In this document: one piece after another, positions 24,216-35,880 of the stretch | How the letters are laid out: the number at the start of each line of letters is the position of its first letter | Numbering within the stretch: position 1 is the stretch's first letter | Assembly: GCA_012934845.2 (NCBI GenBank) | Contig: WNNJ02001307.1 | Coordinates: forward strand, 121,611 to 185,610 | Length of the DNA: 64,000 nucleotides | Reading direction: 5' to 3' | From: Pomphorhynchus laevis | Taxonomy: Eukaryota; Acanthocephala; Palaeacanthocephala; Echinorhynchida; Pomphorhynchidae | Made by a program: the position numbers and the translations under genes | Notes under the pieces: model-generated | The model's database searches: none | Told to the model about the DNA's origin: nothing | The model's input: the letters and a program-made list of their open reading frames with translations, nothing else

Positions 24216-24884
24216 AGGAACATTTGTCGAAGGAATACACGTTCTATTGCAAACAAAAATAGTAAACAATAAAAAATTTATATTTTATAAACAATGTTAT
24301 AATATTATAATATAATATCAATAATATTGATAATAATATTATAAACAATATTATTTTCTCTAAATTTTTTGTTATACAGTGATTAATTGTACTTTATTTT
24401 GCAATTATTAAAAATTATTAATAGATTTTTGTATTAATAATCTAAATTACCATTTTTCGAAAACGGAGAATGATAAGTTATTATACTTTACTGGCGTTCT
24501 GTATTTGTCATTATAAACTATGCATCCGGGAAAACGTATATTATTAGTAATCATGGTTACTGATCTTGTCATGTCAAATCATTTTGATAGTCTTTCTGTA
24601 ATTTTTAAATATATGTAGAGTGAACTGAAAAATGTCATTTTTAATGGTTTTTACACTTTTAAGAAAATTGCATCATCTTATAATTTGATAACGCCATTTC
24701 ATCTAATATTGCCGTGCTTAACTAAATTGTTAGCAAATTCATAAATCATGATCGTGTTTACTTTGTTTTTAAATATTAATTCAGAATTATCATTTATTTC
24801 TTAATTTAATTGTCAATTTGTATGAGTAAATACTCTGCTTCACACAATGTATGTTGATGCATAACAAATGAAACAATGAAGGGA

Positions 24885-26650
24885 AGATAATACCAGGCAC
24901 ATTAAGAATTAATATCTTTTATAAATTAAACTTTTGTTCCTCTCCTGTTTGATTTTAAAGATTGAAGAGATAAGTCTTCTGGCTGATTTAAGAGAGATTG
25001 CAAGAGACAAACTTAATTTATAAACAAAATATTATTACAAAGTTTAAGGTAATTCATACTTTTCTTCCGTGTTTACGCTTAAACACCGAAGAAAAAAATA
25101 CCAAACAAATTCAAAAATAATGTTTTTATAAATTAAACTTTTGATCTATTTTTGCTTGATTGAAAGATTGAGGAGATACGTATCCCTCTTGATTAAAGAG
25201 AGATTGCGATAGACAAACTTAATTTATAAAAAGATATTATTACATAACGTTTCAGGTGATGCATACTTTTCTTCTGCGTTTAAGCTTAAACAGTGAGGAA
25301 GGTAAAATAATATCAGACACATTCAAAAATAATATTATTTTTTTAATTAAACTTTTGTTCGTCTCCTGCTTGATTAAAAGATTGAAGAGAGACGTCTCCA
25401 GCTTGTTTGAAAGATTGAAGAGAAACTCTCCTGTTTGATTAAAGAGAGATTGCAGGAGACAAACTTAATTTATAAACCTAATATTATTAAATAACGTTTC
25501 AGGTAATGCATATTTACCTTTAGTGTTTGAGATCAAACAATGAAGAAAGGGAAATAATAGCAGACACGTTCAAAAATAATATTTTTTAAAAATCAAACTT
25601 TTAATCGTCTCCTGCTTTATTGAAAGATTAAATATAAACGTCTCCTGCTTGATTGAAAGATTGAAGAGAAGCATATCGTGCTTGATTAAATAGTGATTGC
25701 AGGAGACGAACTTAATTTATAAAAAGATATTATTACATAATGTTTCAGGTGATGCATACTTTTCTTCTGCGCTTAAGCTTAAACAATAAAGAAAAGAAAT
25801 AATAGCCGATACATCCAAAAATAATATTTTTTACAAATTGAACTTTTGTTCGTCTCCTGCTTGATTTAAAAGATTGAAGAGATACGTCTCCTGCTTGATT
25901 TAAAAGATTGAAGAGAGACATCTCCTGCTTAATTGAAAGATTGAAGAGAGACGTATCCTGCTTGATTGGAAGATTGAAGAGATACAACTCTTGCTTGATT
26001 GAAAGATTGAAGGGATAAGTATCCTGTGTTTATTGAAAGATTGAAGGGATAAGTATCCTGTGTTTATTGAAAGATTGAAGTGATACGTATCCCTCTTGAT
26101 TAAAGAGAGATTGCGATAGACACACTTAATTTATAAAAAGATATTATTACATAACGTTTCAGGTGATGCATACTTTTCTTCTGCGTTTAAGCTTAAACAG
26201 TGAGGAAGGTAAAATAATACCAGACACATTCAAAAATAATATTTTTTATAAATTAAACTTTTATTCGTCTCTAGCTTTATTGAAAGATTGAAAAGAGACC
26301 TCTCCTGTTTTATTGAAAAATCAAAAATAGACGTTTCCAGCTTGATTAAAGGATTAAAAAGAAACGTATTCTGCTTGATTAAAGAGAGATTACAGGAGAC
26401 TTACTTAATTTATAACAAAATATTATTACAAACGTTTAAGGTAATTCATACTTTTCTTTAGTGTTTGAACTTAAACAATGAAGAAGGGAAAATAATAACA
26501 GACACATTAAAAAATAGTATTTTTATAAATTAAACTTTTGTTCGATTCCTGCTTGATGGAAAGATTGAAAAGAGACGTACCCTGCTTGATTTAAATATTG
26601 ATTAGAGACATCTCCTGCATGATTAAAGAGAGATTGCAGGAGACAATAAA
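24885..26650. repeat. tandem array of seven foldback modules with variable internal 33-34-bp repeats
   Basis: Seven modules (about 24918-25024, 25126-25231, 25338-25478, 25588-25721, 25831-26139, 26246-26414, 26521-26644). Each opens with an arm like attaaacttttgttcgtctc then ctgc and closes with the inverse gcaggagacaaacttaattt. Each holds a different number (about 1 to 8) of a 33-34-bp unit such as cctgcttgattgaaagattg + aagagagacgt. Modules are separated by a conserved ~105-bp spacer carrying the perfect palindrome gtttaagcttaaac and cattcaaaaataatattttt. The last module lacks its closing arm. No transposase is present. Confidence 0.8.
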
Positions 26651-26985
26651 ACGGCATTATTAAAGAGAGATTGGAACGGAACAATACAGAGAGATTGGAT
26701 GGCACAATGCATCTCGGTTCTATTTTTGTCAATAGTTTCAAATTTTACAAAAAATTTGGAGAAGCGAGAGCGTTACTACATGCGCGAATTAGTAACTCGA
26801 TAAAAGTAAAAAAGCTAATAAATTCTGTCATTTATTGTTTATTCCTTATCAGCCATGCTGATCATCATGCTCATCAACAAACGAAGTGCCTCATTCAATA
26901 ATGTTTACTTTCGACCGCCTTAGTAAAAAACGGTTGCAGACTACCTACGTGGCTAATCGACTCTGAGGATGTTTTTGTCAAACGT
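26651..26985. other. short stretch after the foldback array, no recognised gene
   Basis: An open frame of 76 residues (26671-26901, plus) exists but shows no family signature; its first codons fall in array-derived sequence (agagagattgg). I do not support it as a gene. Confidence 0.4.
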
Positions 26986-26989
26986 TTTA

Positions 26990-27265
26990 ATCGTCTGCTA
27001 TTTATTAGTCAATTAATAAAAATTGAATTATATTTTAAATTCCAATTTTAAATAATGAGTTGATATAATTTTTGTGAAATCTTATATAAAATTGATAAAT
27101 TATTTATTATTATTTAATAAATTATTATTTTATTATTTTTATAGAGATAATAAATAATATACTTTGAATTAAAATAAGATACTAGACAATCAAAATTAAT
27201 CAAAGTAAATACGTCATTAGCATGTATTTGGCCACCTGCGATGTTGGGTCGAGGAATAGAGGCCG
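26990..27265 (-). repeat. structured Penelope-associated repeat, split copy
   Basis: 27185-27265 carries gcatgtatttggccacctgc, gatgttgggtcgaggaatag, aggccgaaacttgacg, as in the family core. 26990-27020 carries gtctgctatttattagtcaa, the distal lead. The two parts are separated by an AT-rich spacer, unlike the compact copies, so this copy has probably been rearranged. Confidence 0.6.
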
Positions 27266-27269
27266 AAAC

Positions 27270-28140
27270 TTGACGTCCGCTAGCATTCTTAAGAAAATGT
27301 GATTCACATGATAGATTTTACTCAAAGAATAAATTGTATTTTTAGATTAAAATGATAATGAAGACGAAAATATGTTTAAGGATGATAATTTTATTGTTAA
27401 ACTTGCAATTTAATAGTATAATTATAATTTATATTATAATTATTAGTCCTGCGTTGCTGAATAGTGGAGCCGTGTACACTGCAAACTCTATGTGCTGGGA
27501 TCAAGATTCGAGCATACACACTCTATTGACATCACTGTAAGCACACGCTAAAGACACAAGGTTCCGTTGTAGAAAGACGTAGGGGCACTTGATGATGAAG
27601 CGTGTTCACTTTTCACAACTATAACTTAAATTATCATAATAAAATTCATATATCATATGTTATGATATATTAATACGATAATGATATAATATTATATTAT
27701 ATCAATAAATATTATTGTATAATATAAAAATATTGTATAATATCACTGCTTATTTTCAATTTATATTGATAGTATAAAATACGTAGACGCAATTTCTTAA
27801 TTTTGCGTACCAATTGTTTACAAATAGCTATACTAATTGTTTGGGTACACACGACAAAATACGAAACGAATATATTTTGATATTGAAGGGCTACAAATAA
27901 GATCGGACGATAAAATCTAAATAATTGCTCACTCGTTACTCCGTAACTCGCTTAACGAAAATACCGATAACAAATTTAAATATGATTTTAAATATGATGG
28001 ATTATCCGCTTTACTAAATGATATCACGAATCAGATCACTTAACTGTTTCTATGCACTTTAAATAATAAATTATAACAATAAGTTTTTTATAATTTTATA
28101 ACAAAATTGTAAAAAGGCAATTTTTATATCGTAACAAATT
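27270..28140. other. AT-rich stretch, no gene seen
   Basis: Includes an open frame of 62 residues at 27352-27540 (plus) with no recognised family, and a palindromic AT tract at 27650-27760 (gatatattaatacgataatg and related words). Nothing further is supported. Confidence 0.5.
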
Positions 28141-28149
28141 GATTAATAA

Positions 28150-28640
28150 ATAACAGATGATCATTGAAACGCCTTTTACTTGTCTAAAAATATAGATGTC
28201 CCTACTTTTAAATAATTTTGATTTATCAAAATATTTAAGGCTTCTATTAATTCAATTTTATCCATATATTTATATTTACTTGGTGGTTTAATTTTTGTTA
28301 GATAGGCGTTATAATTATTATAACATATATATGTATATCTTTTTCCGAATATAAGATTAATTAATTTTACTAACGCTTCTTTAATATCTACTAAATCTAG
28401 ATTTGTATACAGCGTACTAAAATTGTATTTATTTATATTCTGAAATTTTATTCCTTTTCATAGATAGGCGTAATAGTTAGCATATATGATAATGTAGCAT
28501 ATATATGTATATATTTTCTGAAAATAGTTTCTAAAAATTCTTTTGTAGAATTAATACTGAAATAGTGCTTTATACCAGTATTAATTTCGATTACCTTACA
28601 ATATTTCTTGAAGTGGGCTTTAATTACTTTAAGTATTTTA
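28150..28640 (-). pseudogene. Penelope-like element (YIDD type), N-terminal RT fragment
   Basis: Minus-strand reading gives FQNINKYNFSTLYTNLDLVD, IKEALVKLINLIFGKRYTYI, then MDKIELIEALNILINQ and the start of the block that leads to the RT motif in the 37-kb copy. It ends around the position homologous to 37640. Motif A carries Asn (YNF). It is very similar to 37660-37960 and 32095-32490, so these are copies of one family. Confidence 0.7.
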
Positions 28641-28649
28641 TAAAGTATT

Positions 28650-29855
28650 TTATACTATAAGGTATTCAATAATTTTATAAAGCATTTAATTATAAAAATT
28701 TAAATGACTACTTTTTACTTCTGAAACTACTGTGAAGTTTACAAATAAAATCAAGGGAATATTTTTTTTACTTCTGTGCAAAAAAGGAATTACGTTATTT
28801 TTTAATTTTCAAATAATCATATAATTATTTTAATTAAATAAAAAATAGTTTAGATTAAAATATATTTAAAAGTAGCTATATATTCTAAGATACTAACTCT
28901 ATCGTATTTTCAAATACATTAATAATAAATTTGAATTTATTATTTGACCTTTTTATTTTTATAAAATTAGGAAAGCCCCACTATCGATATTTTATCATTA
29001 TACCAATAATATCAGATATTAGTAATATTCTTATTTATCTGCTTTCATCATCATTATTTTACTATGACAGGTTTGTTTTGAGAGTAACATTTGTTTTGGA
29101 AATGACAGATTTTATTTTGAGAAAAACGTGATTTTAATTTTTTCGAAAAATAATTGATCTCAAATTCACGGTTTGAATGACAAATATTGAAATTCCTAAC
29201 AATTTAATGATATATTACAATTAAAGTGCTATAAGCCTTCTAATTAAACGCAATTGCTTAATAGCATATTAATTATTTCATTCTATTAAATAATATGATA
29301 TGACTTTATAATTTATTGCTTGTAATGCTCGATTCTATCGCTGTTATGGTGATTTAACGTGCAATATTTTTAGATCTATAGATGACAATTATATGCCATT
29401 TAATTTGTGATCTCTCTTGATGTGTTATTACCGAATGAATTTGTGGTTACCGCAAAATTTCTTATTGAATCGATTAAGGATTAGGCAGAGCATTGCACAA
29501 AATACCAGGGCTGATAAAATATAAGAAATTATAATAATACAATTAAAATATTATTTATTAGTATTACAATATTATTGATGTAGTTAAACTGAAAACTTTA
29601 TAATTTATGCGTAAAACGTTAAGCTAAAAACGTCAAGTGAATAATGTAATTAATTAAAATATTGATTAATTATTCACTAATTTTAACTAACTAAAACAGT
29701 ATTACAATCAAACGGTTACCGGTAAAAGGGTCGCTTTGTAAAAATTATTAAAGTTATATTATATTTTGAAGATCGACTGTTGGGAGCGTGCAATATTTTT
29801 AGATTTAGGTATCTAATGTTCCTATTTATTTTTATATTTTCATTATCAATATTAG
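28650..29855. other. AT-rich stretch, no gene seen
   Basis: No coding-like frame with any recognised motif. A short duplicated phrase (taattaaaatattgattaat, with inverted neighbour) sits near 29650. Otherwise featureless. Confidence 0.5.
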
Positions 29856-29859
29856 TTCT

Positions 29860-31190
29860 AACGCATTTTTGATTTATCAAAATATTTAAGGCTTCTATTG
29901 ATCCAATTTTATCTATATTACATTTACTTGATAATTGAACTTTGTTAGATGGGCGTTATAGTTTTTATAACTATAATAATAGTTATTATAGTTATTATAG
30001 TTATTATTATATTCCGAAAATAAGGTTTGTTAGTTTTTCTAACGTTTCTTTTCGTTTGCGTTTCACATGTCAACTGAGGATGAACAGAGCATATGTTGTG
30101 AAACGACCAAAATCAATTTGGTTTTGCTTAATTTTTGACAATACATTCTCAGACACTTCTCAATCACTTTTTAAAACTTTCTGAAATTGTGCCAATATGT
30201 TGGGGAACCGATAATTGCCACATTCCATGAAACTGCCTTTATTTTCGTGTATGTAAATGATATTAGATATCGGCTTCTATTGATCCAATTTTATCTATAT
30301 TACATTTACTTGATAATTGAACTTTGTTAGATGGGTGTTATAGTTATTATAACAATAATAATAGTTACAGGCAAGATTCTCAAAGCGCATAGTGGGAGTT
30401 TCACCAAAGACATCATCCACACTAGTTTCTACCTTGGCAGCTGTCCCCCTTTATCCGTATATCTGCTGTCTTCTTAACATGGTCGAAACTGTTAATTATA
30501 CTGCAATCTGAAATTATTTAACAATAAAGTATCGGGGATTGATCCGGAACACTTTTTAATGCCAGTTGCGTGTCAACAGCATTGGAAAAATTCACACAAT
30601 TGTAAGCGGTCATTGGTTTGGCGTTTCTCTACTCATGGGTATCACGATAAGATTTGTCGTATACGCATTCCTTAACATTCGCGATCGTCGTGCTGTTCGT
30701 GCAAATTTTGTTTGTGCGCTTGCTGGTCCTTGCTTCATATTTTCGAATGTCCATATTTGCTGCATTTGAATTTGCAAGATATCGATCGTATGAAGTAAAG
30801 AGCACGATCTATCTGAAACCTTTTAAGAGGAACAGTGCAGAAGCATTATGGGCATAGTCGATGACGAAGAGAAGATGCAATATATTGGTACAACGTCTAA
30901 CATCAGCATCCGTTTAAATTGAATGTATTTGATTTATTGTAACTATATTTTCATTTATATTTTGTCGAAGCTGAGAGGCGCGATGGCAATAAACTTTCTC
31001 TTTATAATAATTATTATATTCCGAAAATAAGGTTTGTTAGTTTTTCTAACGCTTCTTTTCGTTGGCGTTTCACATGTCAACTGAGGATGAACAGAGCACA
31101 TGTTCTGAAACGACCAAAATCAATTTGGTTTTGCTTAATTTTTGACAATATATCTCAGACACTTATCAATCACTTTTTTAAAAGCGGCGT
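29860..31190. repeat. duplicated Penelope-derived segment with an internal unrelated island
   Basis: 29860-30180 consists of a Penelope RT scrap (minus; aaatatttaaggcttctatt, gttagatgggcgttatag) followed by a block from ttccgaaaataaggtttgtt to tcaatcactttttaaa. The RT scrap recurs at 30265-30350 and the second block at 31010-31185. The copy is interrupted by an island at 30370-30990 of higher GC, with short open frames 30566-30857 that I cannot assign. The blocks contain the motif ctgaggatgaacagagc ... tgtgaaacgacc. Confidence 0.65.
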
Positions 31191-31262
31191 GTTGGATTGG
31201 CTGGAGGGCTCATATCCCGCTGGACCTGAGGCCGTGACAATATCGTGAAGACATAACATTTT
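31190..31262 (+). mobile_element. 3'-end scrap related to the I/Jockey-group LINE
   Basis: agcggcgtgttggattggct, then a cctgaggccgtgacaatat and gtgaagacataac, parallels 21408-21480 (agcggcgtgttgggtcggtt, tttgaggcctgaataatg, gtgaagactaag), which is the end of the LINE. This is a truncated 3' remnant. Confidence 0.6.
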
Positions 31263-31339
31263 GATTTTCCTTATCGATCTTGAAATGTTGTTTTTCAACT
31301 GTCTTTTTTAGTTGTTTTCAGTGTTGTTAAGAAATTCCT

Positions 31340-31570
31340 TATTATTATTTTCTGTAATAATCGTAAGCGTTGAGCATACTAAGTGAGTGGGACGGTAGCA
31401 AGTAGCTGAAACCACATAAAGGTTGATCCTTCTTTGATACAAGTAACCCGTTCACCATCCTTTACTATCTTTCATTTTTTGTAATAATCGTACGTGTTGA
31501 GCATACGAAGTGAGCGGGACGACGGCAAGTAGCTGAAACCACATAAAGGTCGATCCTTTATATCCCCGAA
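31340..31570. repeat. tandem duplication of about 100 bp
   Basis: 31350-31445 and 31475-31565 share taataatcgta, gttgagcatac, aagtgag.gggacg, caagtagctgaaaccacata and aaggt.gatcctt. The minus strand is open across the second copy and its flank (31472-31714), but no family is recognisable. Confidence 0.7.
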
Positions 31571-32094
31571 AAGTTCTTTACATGCTTTGGTCAGCATATT
31601 GGTACTCGTAGGTGTTGCTGATAACATATCATATCGATGCCGCCTTTTCAGATACAAACTCGTTGTTCTTAATTTGATGTTGTCCTTTATAATTCTCTCT
31701 ATTCTTGATTTCACCGATTGGTTTCTTTTTATTTCGTATAGACATTTCGATACTATTTTAGCTATTTGTGGTAAACTCCATTTAATTCATTTAGTAGTGA
31801 ATGAATACACGTTCGTTGCCAGTAACCCTACTTGAACTGCATTGATTGTATTAATGATGAATGTAAGGATCGACTCTTGCTTAACTGAATTTGATAATGT
31901 AACACGTTATAAATGCCCCCGTTAACGAGATCATTTCAAATTTTAGTTCCTATATGAGAGGCAAAGATGAAGATATAAACGCAATCATTACCAAAAGGTC
32001 ACCTTGCGAGAGGCCTTTTTTTGAATATCAATTTCACCACTAAGTAACGTACAAATAGTTTATATTAGCACTTCCGTATGAAGCGTACTTTAAT

Positions 32095-32490
32095 TTTTGC
32101 TAAATATGCGTTATAATTATTATAACATATATATGTATATCTCTTTCCGAATATAAGATAAATTAATTTTACTAACGCTTCTTTAATATCTACTAAATCT
32201 AGATTTGCATAAAGCGTACTAAAATCATAAGTATTTATATTTTGAAAATTTATTCCTTTTGTCTGTTCTAAAAATTCTTTTGAGGAATTTACTGAAATAG
32301 TGTTTTATACCAGTATTAATTTCGATTACCCCACAATATTTTTTGAAGTGTGCTTTAATGACTTTAAGTATTTTATTCATATAAACAGAACGTGGTTTTA
32401 ATGTACATTTAAAAGCACTACATATTAACCTAGGTTTTAATGGATTTTTATGTAATTTTGGATTCCAATATAATATAGGTATAGTTTTAT
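32095..32490 (-). pseudogene. Penelope-like element (YIDD type), N-terminal RT fragment
   Basis: Minus-strand reading includes SSKEFLEQTKGINFQNINTY, DFSTLYANLDLVDIKEALV and LIFGKRYTYICYNNYNAY. Motif A aspartate is present (YDFSTLY). Upstream codons (32330-32490) match the lead at 10452-10650 but contain stops. The fragment breaks off at about 32095, before motif B. Confidence 0.7.
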
Positions 32491-32679
32491 TATCTTATTC
32501 AATTTTTATATCCTTTTTATCCATTATAGTACAATGACTTGTAATAATTGTTTCAAAACTCAACTCACTACGTTCATATGTTGTGTTTATGTTCAAATCA
32601 TTATAATTAACTTCTTTCATCAGTATATCATAATAAAGCTTTTTGCATATGAAGATAAAGTTATCACTAGCTTTTATTA

Positions 32680-32965
32680 AAACGAGCTTGCACTTTTATG
32701 TAAAAGCGCGAGCTCGTGACGTTGAAGTTGATCCCCTTACTTCAAAATAAGGACGCTGTCAAAATAAGTTCGCGACAATGAGGCGCAATTAGACATGCTG
32801 TGCAGTCTTTGCGCGAACGTTCATTGACGTTTTGGTATTTATGACGTAGATATGCCAAATGCGCCAAACGTTACAAAGTTGTAGAACAAAAGGATTTTTT
32901 CCTTTTGTGCTCCAGTGAAATTAGTTCAAGCACTCGGCCTCATCAAATTAAAATGAGCTCATCAC
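32680..32965. repeat. GC-richer island with two hairpins
   Basis: acgagcttgcacttttatg and taaaagcgcgagctcgt pair as an imperfect 17-bp hairpin (about 32680-32716). At 32884-32910, aacaaaaggatttttt and tccttttgt form a second. Between them lie short related phrases (gacgttgaag, gttcattgacgttttgg). No coding frame; possibly the ends of a small mobile element. Confidence 0.5.
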
Positions 32966-34296
32966 ATTGAAATAAATTTAATATAAAAAATAGTTAACAT
33001 TTTTTATTTCGATGTTTAAATATTTTAAATTTCATCAAAGAGTAATTTGATAATTATTCCATAAGAAATAAATAATTAAACCCATAAGAAATAAGAGCAA
33101 CAAGAAATTTGCGTGAAGAAGAACTAATGAACATGAATATCGTGGCGTTTTACGTGTTTATGCTAATATCTCAGAACAAGTGCGGGTTAGAAAATTAACA
33201 TTTTTTATAAACTATCATATTTAGCATGTAACCCGAAATATCATAAATTATAATATAATTAAATATTATAATATTTAAGATATTAATTATTATAATATTT
33301 AATTATAAATTAAAAGATAGCTGTTCAAGATATTGTTGCAAATTCTGCGCGTCACAGAAGAGCGCACGGAGCCTTAAAAGTCCCTTAACATAAATGTTAA
33401 TGTCAAGCCCCTTACTACTTGACGTTCAACATCTCTACTATTCGGAACCCAGGATGACTAATCATTATTGTCCGTTTTAGCATCATTGGTAAAAGATTAG
33501 AACTGACATATTTTGTGTCATGGACTTTCCAATTGATAATTAAAGCTAAAATGACTCATATATTATCATTCACGTACAATGAAAATAACAAACTATCAAA
33601 GTACATTGTTGACAAACAATGTAATCTTATTTGATATCGTTCAATTTGCCTTAGTGTGCTTACTCTCCAAGCAATCAATCCTTTTCTAGACCAATAAAAT
33701 AAAATTCTATTGCGTATTTGCCTAATAATCCGAAAAACCCATAAATACAATTGTGAATAAATTGTATACAACTCAAGTATCATAACTTAATATTTTAGCT
33801 ACATCAACTCCCTATTTTTAGGGAGTTGGTAAACTCCCTAAAAATGAAAGTATTGGTAAACTTTCAGAAAGTATTGGTAAACGAGTTAGTATTGGTAAAC
33901 TAAAATGAAAGACTTAAATTTGCAAGACAAACAAAATAACCCTAATCGGTAATGAAATTGATACTATCAAAGATGCATCAATTGCCAGGTTCTCTCTTTT
34001 CTTTGAGAACCTTTCGATAATGATAGTCAATTTCATACAAAATACTAAGAACGTTGACTGATAAATGTTTTATCTGATATTTATTAAATAGAATTTATTT
34101 AAGTCAAAAATATTTGTGATATAATTTTTTACTAAAAATACTTAATCAAACAGATTATCGATCTCTCCTTTGAATTTAAAAATGACACAATATCAAAAAA
34201 TTTGTTTATAAATAGACAAAATTAAAAAATTATTTTTAACAAATTCGATTTAAAAAAATTCAGTTCAAGGAAATCAACAGAATAATCTGTAATAAA
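32966..34296. other. AT-rich stretch, no gene seen
   Basis: Contains small hairpins around 33810-33840 (ctccctatttttagggag) and three repeats of agtattggtaaac at 33850-33900. It forms the downstream side of the VIP36-type gene; its 3' UTR probably extends into the upper part. A minus-strand open frame at 33556-33783 has no recognised family. Confidence 0.5.
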
Positions 34297-34448
34297 TTAA
34301 TAGAATCTTTTATTTCGTCTTTGCTGCTCCTGGTAGTAAAAACCGAAGAGCCATACAACACCCAGAATAGCTCCAATGATAAGAAATGAAATGAACATCA
34401 CTTTAATGAATTTTTGAAATCTTGATGTTTGTTTACTCGGTACATGTT
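34297..34448 (-). CDS. VIP36/LMAN2-type L-type lectin, last exon (membrane anchor and cytosolic tail)
   Basis: Minus-strand exon encoding HVPSKQTSRFQKFIK, a single transmembrane segment (VMFISFLIIGAILGVVWLFG) and the short tail FYYQEQQRRNKRFY followed by TAA. VIP36-family cargo lectins end in a TM helix plus a tail of the form YQKRQERNKRFY, whose last residues direct ER-Golgi trafficking; the match in order, length and final KRFY is close. An acceptor (acaacttttag) precedes codon phase 1 and agrees with the donor of the exon at 34508-34565 across a 59-nt intron. The lectin domain itself was not found in this window, so the gene is partial as read here; it could also be a remnant. Role by family: carbohydrate-dependent glycoprotein transport between ER and cis-Golgi. 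Confidence 0.65.
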
Positions 34449-34507
34449 CTAAAAGTTGTATACCGAAAAATCAGATAATCCTATTATTCCTGATTAAAAA
34501 TTTATAC

Positions 34508-34565
34508 CTCGTTGATGCTGGGAGGATGCAGCCTTTGGAATTATATTAAGTCTGTCAGAATGTTT
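34508..34565 (-). CDS. VIP36/LMAN2-type lectin, penultimate small exon (linker)
   Basis: A 58-nt exon read KHSDRLNIIPKAASSQHQR plus one base. It sits between acceptor tgcatttag and donor gag|gtataaat. Its outgoing phase (1) matches the next exon (34448 downward), giving an uninterrupted linker before the TM helix. There is no family-specific motif in it, so support rests on splice signals, phase and the short intron. Confidence 0.45.
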
Positions 34566-34569
34566 CTAA

Positions 34570-35880
34570 ATGCACATTAAAAATATAAATATGGAATGTT
34601 TGAAACATTTAAAATAATTATAAATGGACTGTAAATACAACCAACTTAATTTGATGTTGAATAAATAAAAACTTGGAATTACGGATCAGCAAACAAAAAT
34701 TTATTTTTATATTTCAATATATCATTTGTATAACAATTTTGAACAAATTATGCTTTGATTTTCGATGAAACTTAGAGTAGCTAGCGAAAAATAAATTAGT
34801 GTTTGGTGATTCTACAGTAAAATTCAAAATTTAAAAATGGATCAGTTATTTAATAAATTTAATAATTGATAAATTAATTATTAATTAATTATTATTAATT
34901 AATAATTATTATTTTTATTAAATTTATCTATATTCAACGCTATTTTATCACCTTGAATACTAAACATTTAAGCATTAAATTTTAAAAATTTAAATTACTA
35001 AAATTTAAATTAAATAATTAAATTTAGCTATTCAATTTTGAATTCAAAAGGCATAACGACTATAAAAGTTCAGAGTTTCTAAACTCATAAATTGTAACAC
35101 TTTATATCGATTAAAACACTGCTGATGCATTTATAAAATTGTGCTCCATTGCCCTTTTATTCAACACTAAGCTACTTTTGTATATTTGTGATCACTAGCA
35201 TGACGAAATTTTCACAACGACTATTTAGGCTTTATATTTTGTAAAATAAATAAGTTTAAACTCTGAATCTTCTATAATTGTTTTTGAAGAATAAATGGTA
35301 ATTGCTAAATAAATTATAATTGCAATTATAAGTCGATTAGTTATTAGAAAAGAATCTGCAACTTTATTAATTATTTAAAAGAGTTTGCAACCTTCATAAA
35401 TAATAATAAATAACAATTCACAATAATTTCTTATTTTACTATTCATCTCGATGTTTGAACGCTCTGAACAATTGGAAAATGAACTTAAAATAAATTGAAT
35501 CAATCGGCAATGGAACTTGTGGATTGGAATGGCCATGCTATAAATAATTAATAAATAAGAACTATCAGAGGATTTATAAAATTGAGATATATATAGAGAG
35601 AGGATAAGTTTAACAATAATATGAACTATCCAAAGATAAAAGTTTACACTCAGGAATATTGAGTGTAATATTGGAAATATTCTTCTATCGAGCGTTACTA
35701 AATCTGCTTACAAATTTTATTTTTTTTTATTTTAAAAAATAAAAATAAATAAATAATAACAATAATGATAAATCGATAAATCAAAATTTAATTATAATTA
35801 TAATTATAATCAAACATAATTATAAATAATTGTTATAAAATTGTATATAATTTATATGAATTAAAATAAAAATTGAAATT
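34570..35880. other. AT-rich stretch, no further exon recognised
   Basis: This would hold upstream introns or exons of the VIP36-type gene. I searched the minus strand by eye for lectin-domain blocks (WDFWG-like, GNSFFG-like) and found none. Confidence 0.4.

Noticed and set aside
25745-25987. Minus-strand open frame with an 11-residue repeat (SLFNLSIKQE-like)
   Set aside because: The period equals the 33-34-bp DNA unit of the foldback array; 34-bp units break the frame. It is a by-product of the repeat.
30840-30925. Possible GIY-YIG scrap (QYIGTTSNISIRLN)
   Set aside because: A single short motif without the GIY half, conserved Arg/Glu context or RT; too weak to call.
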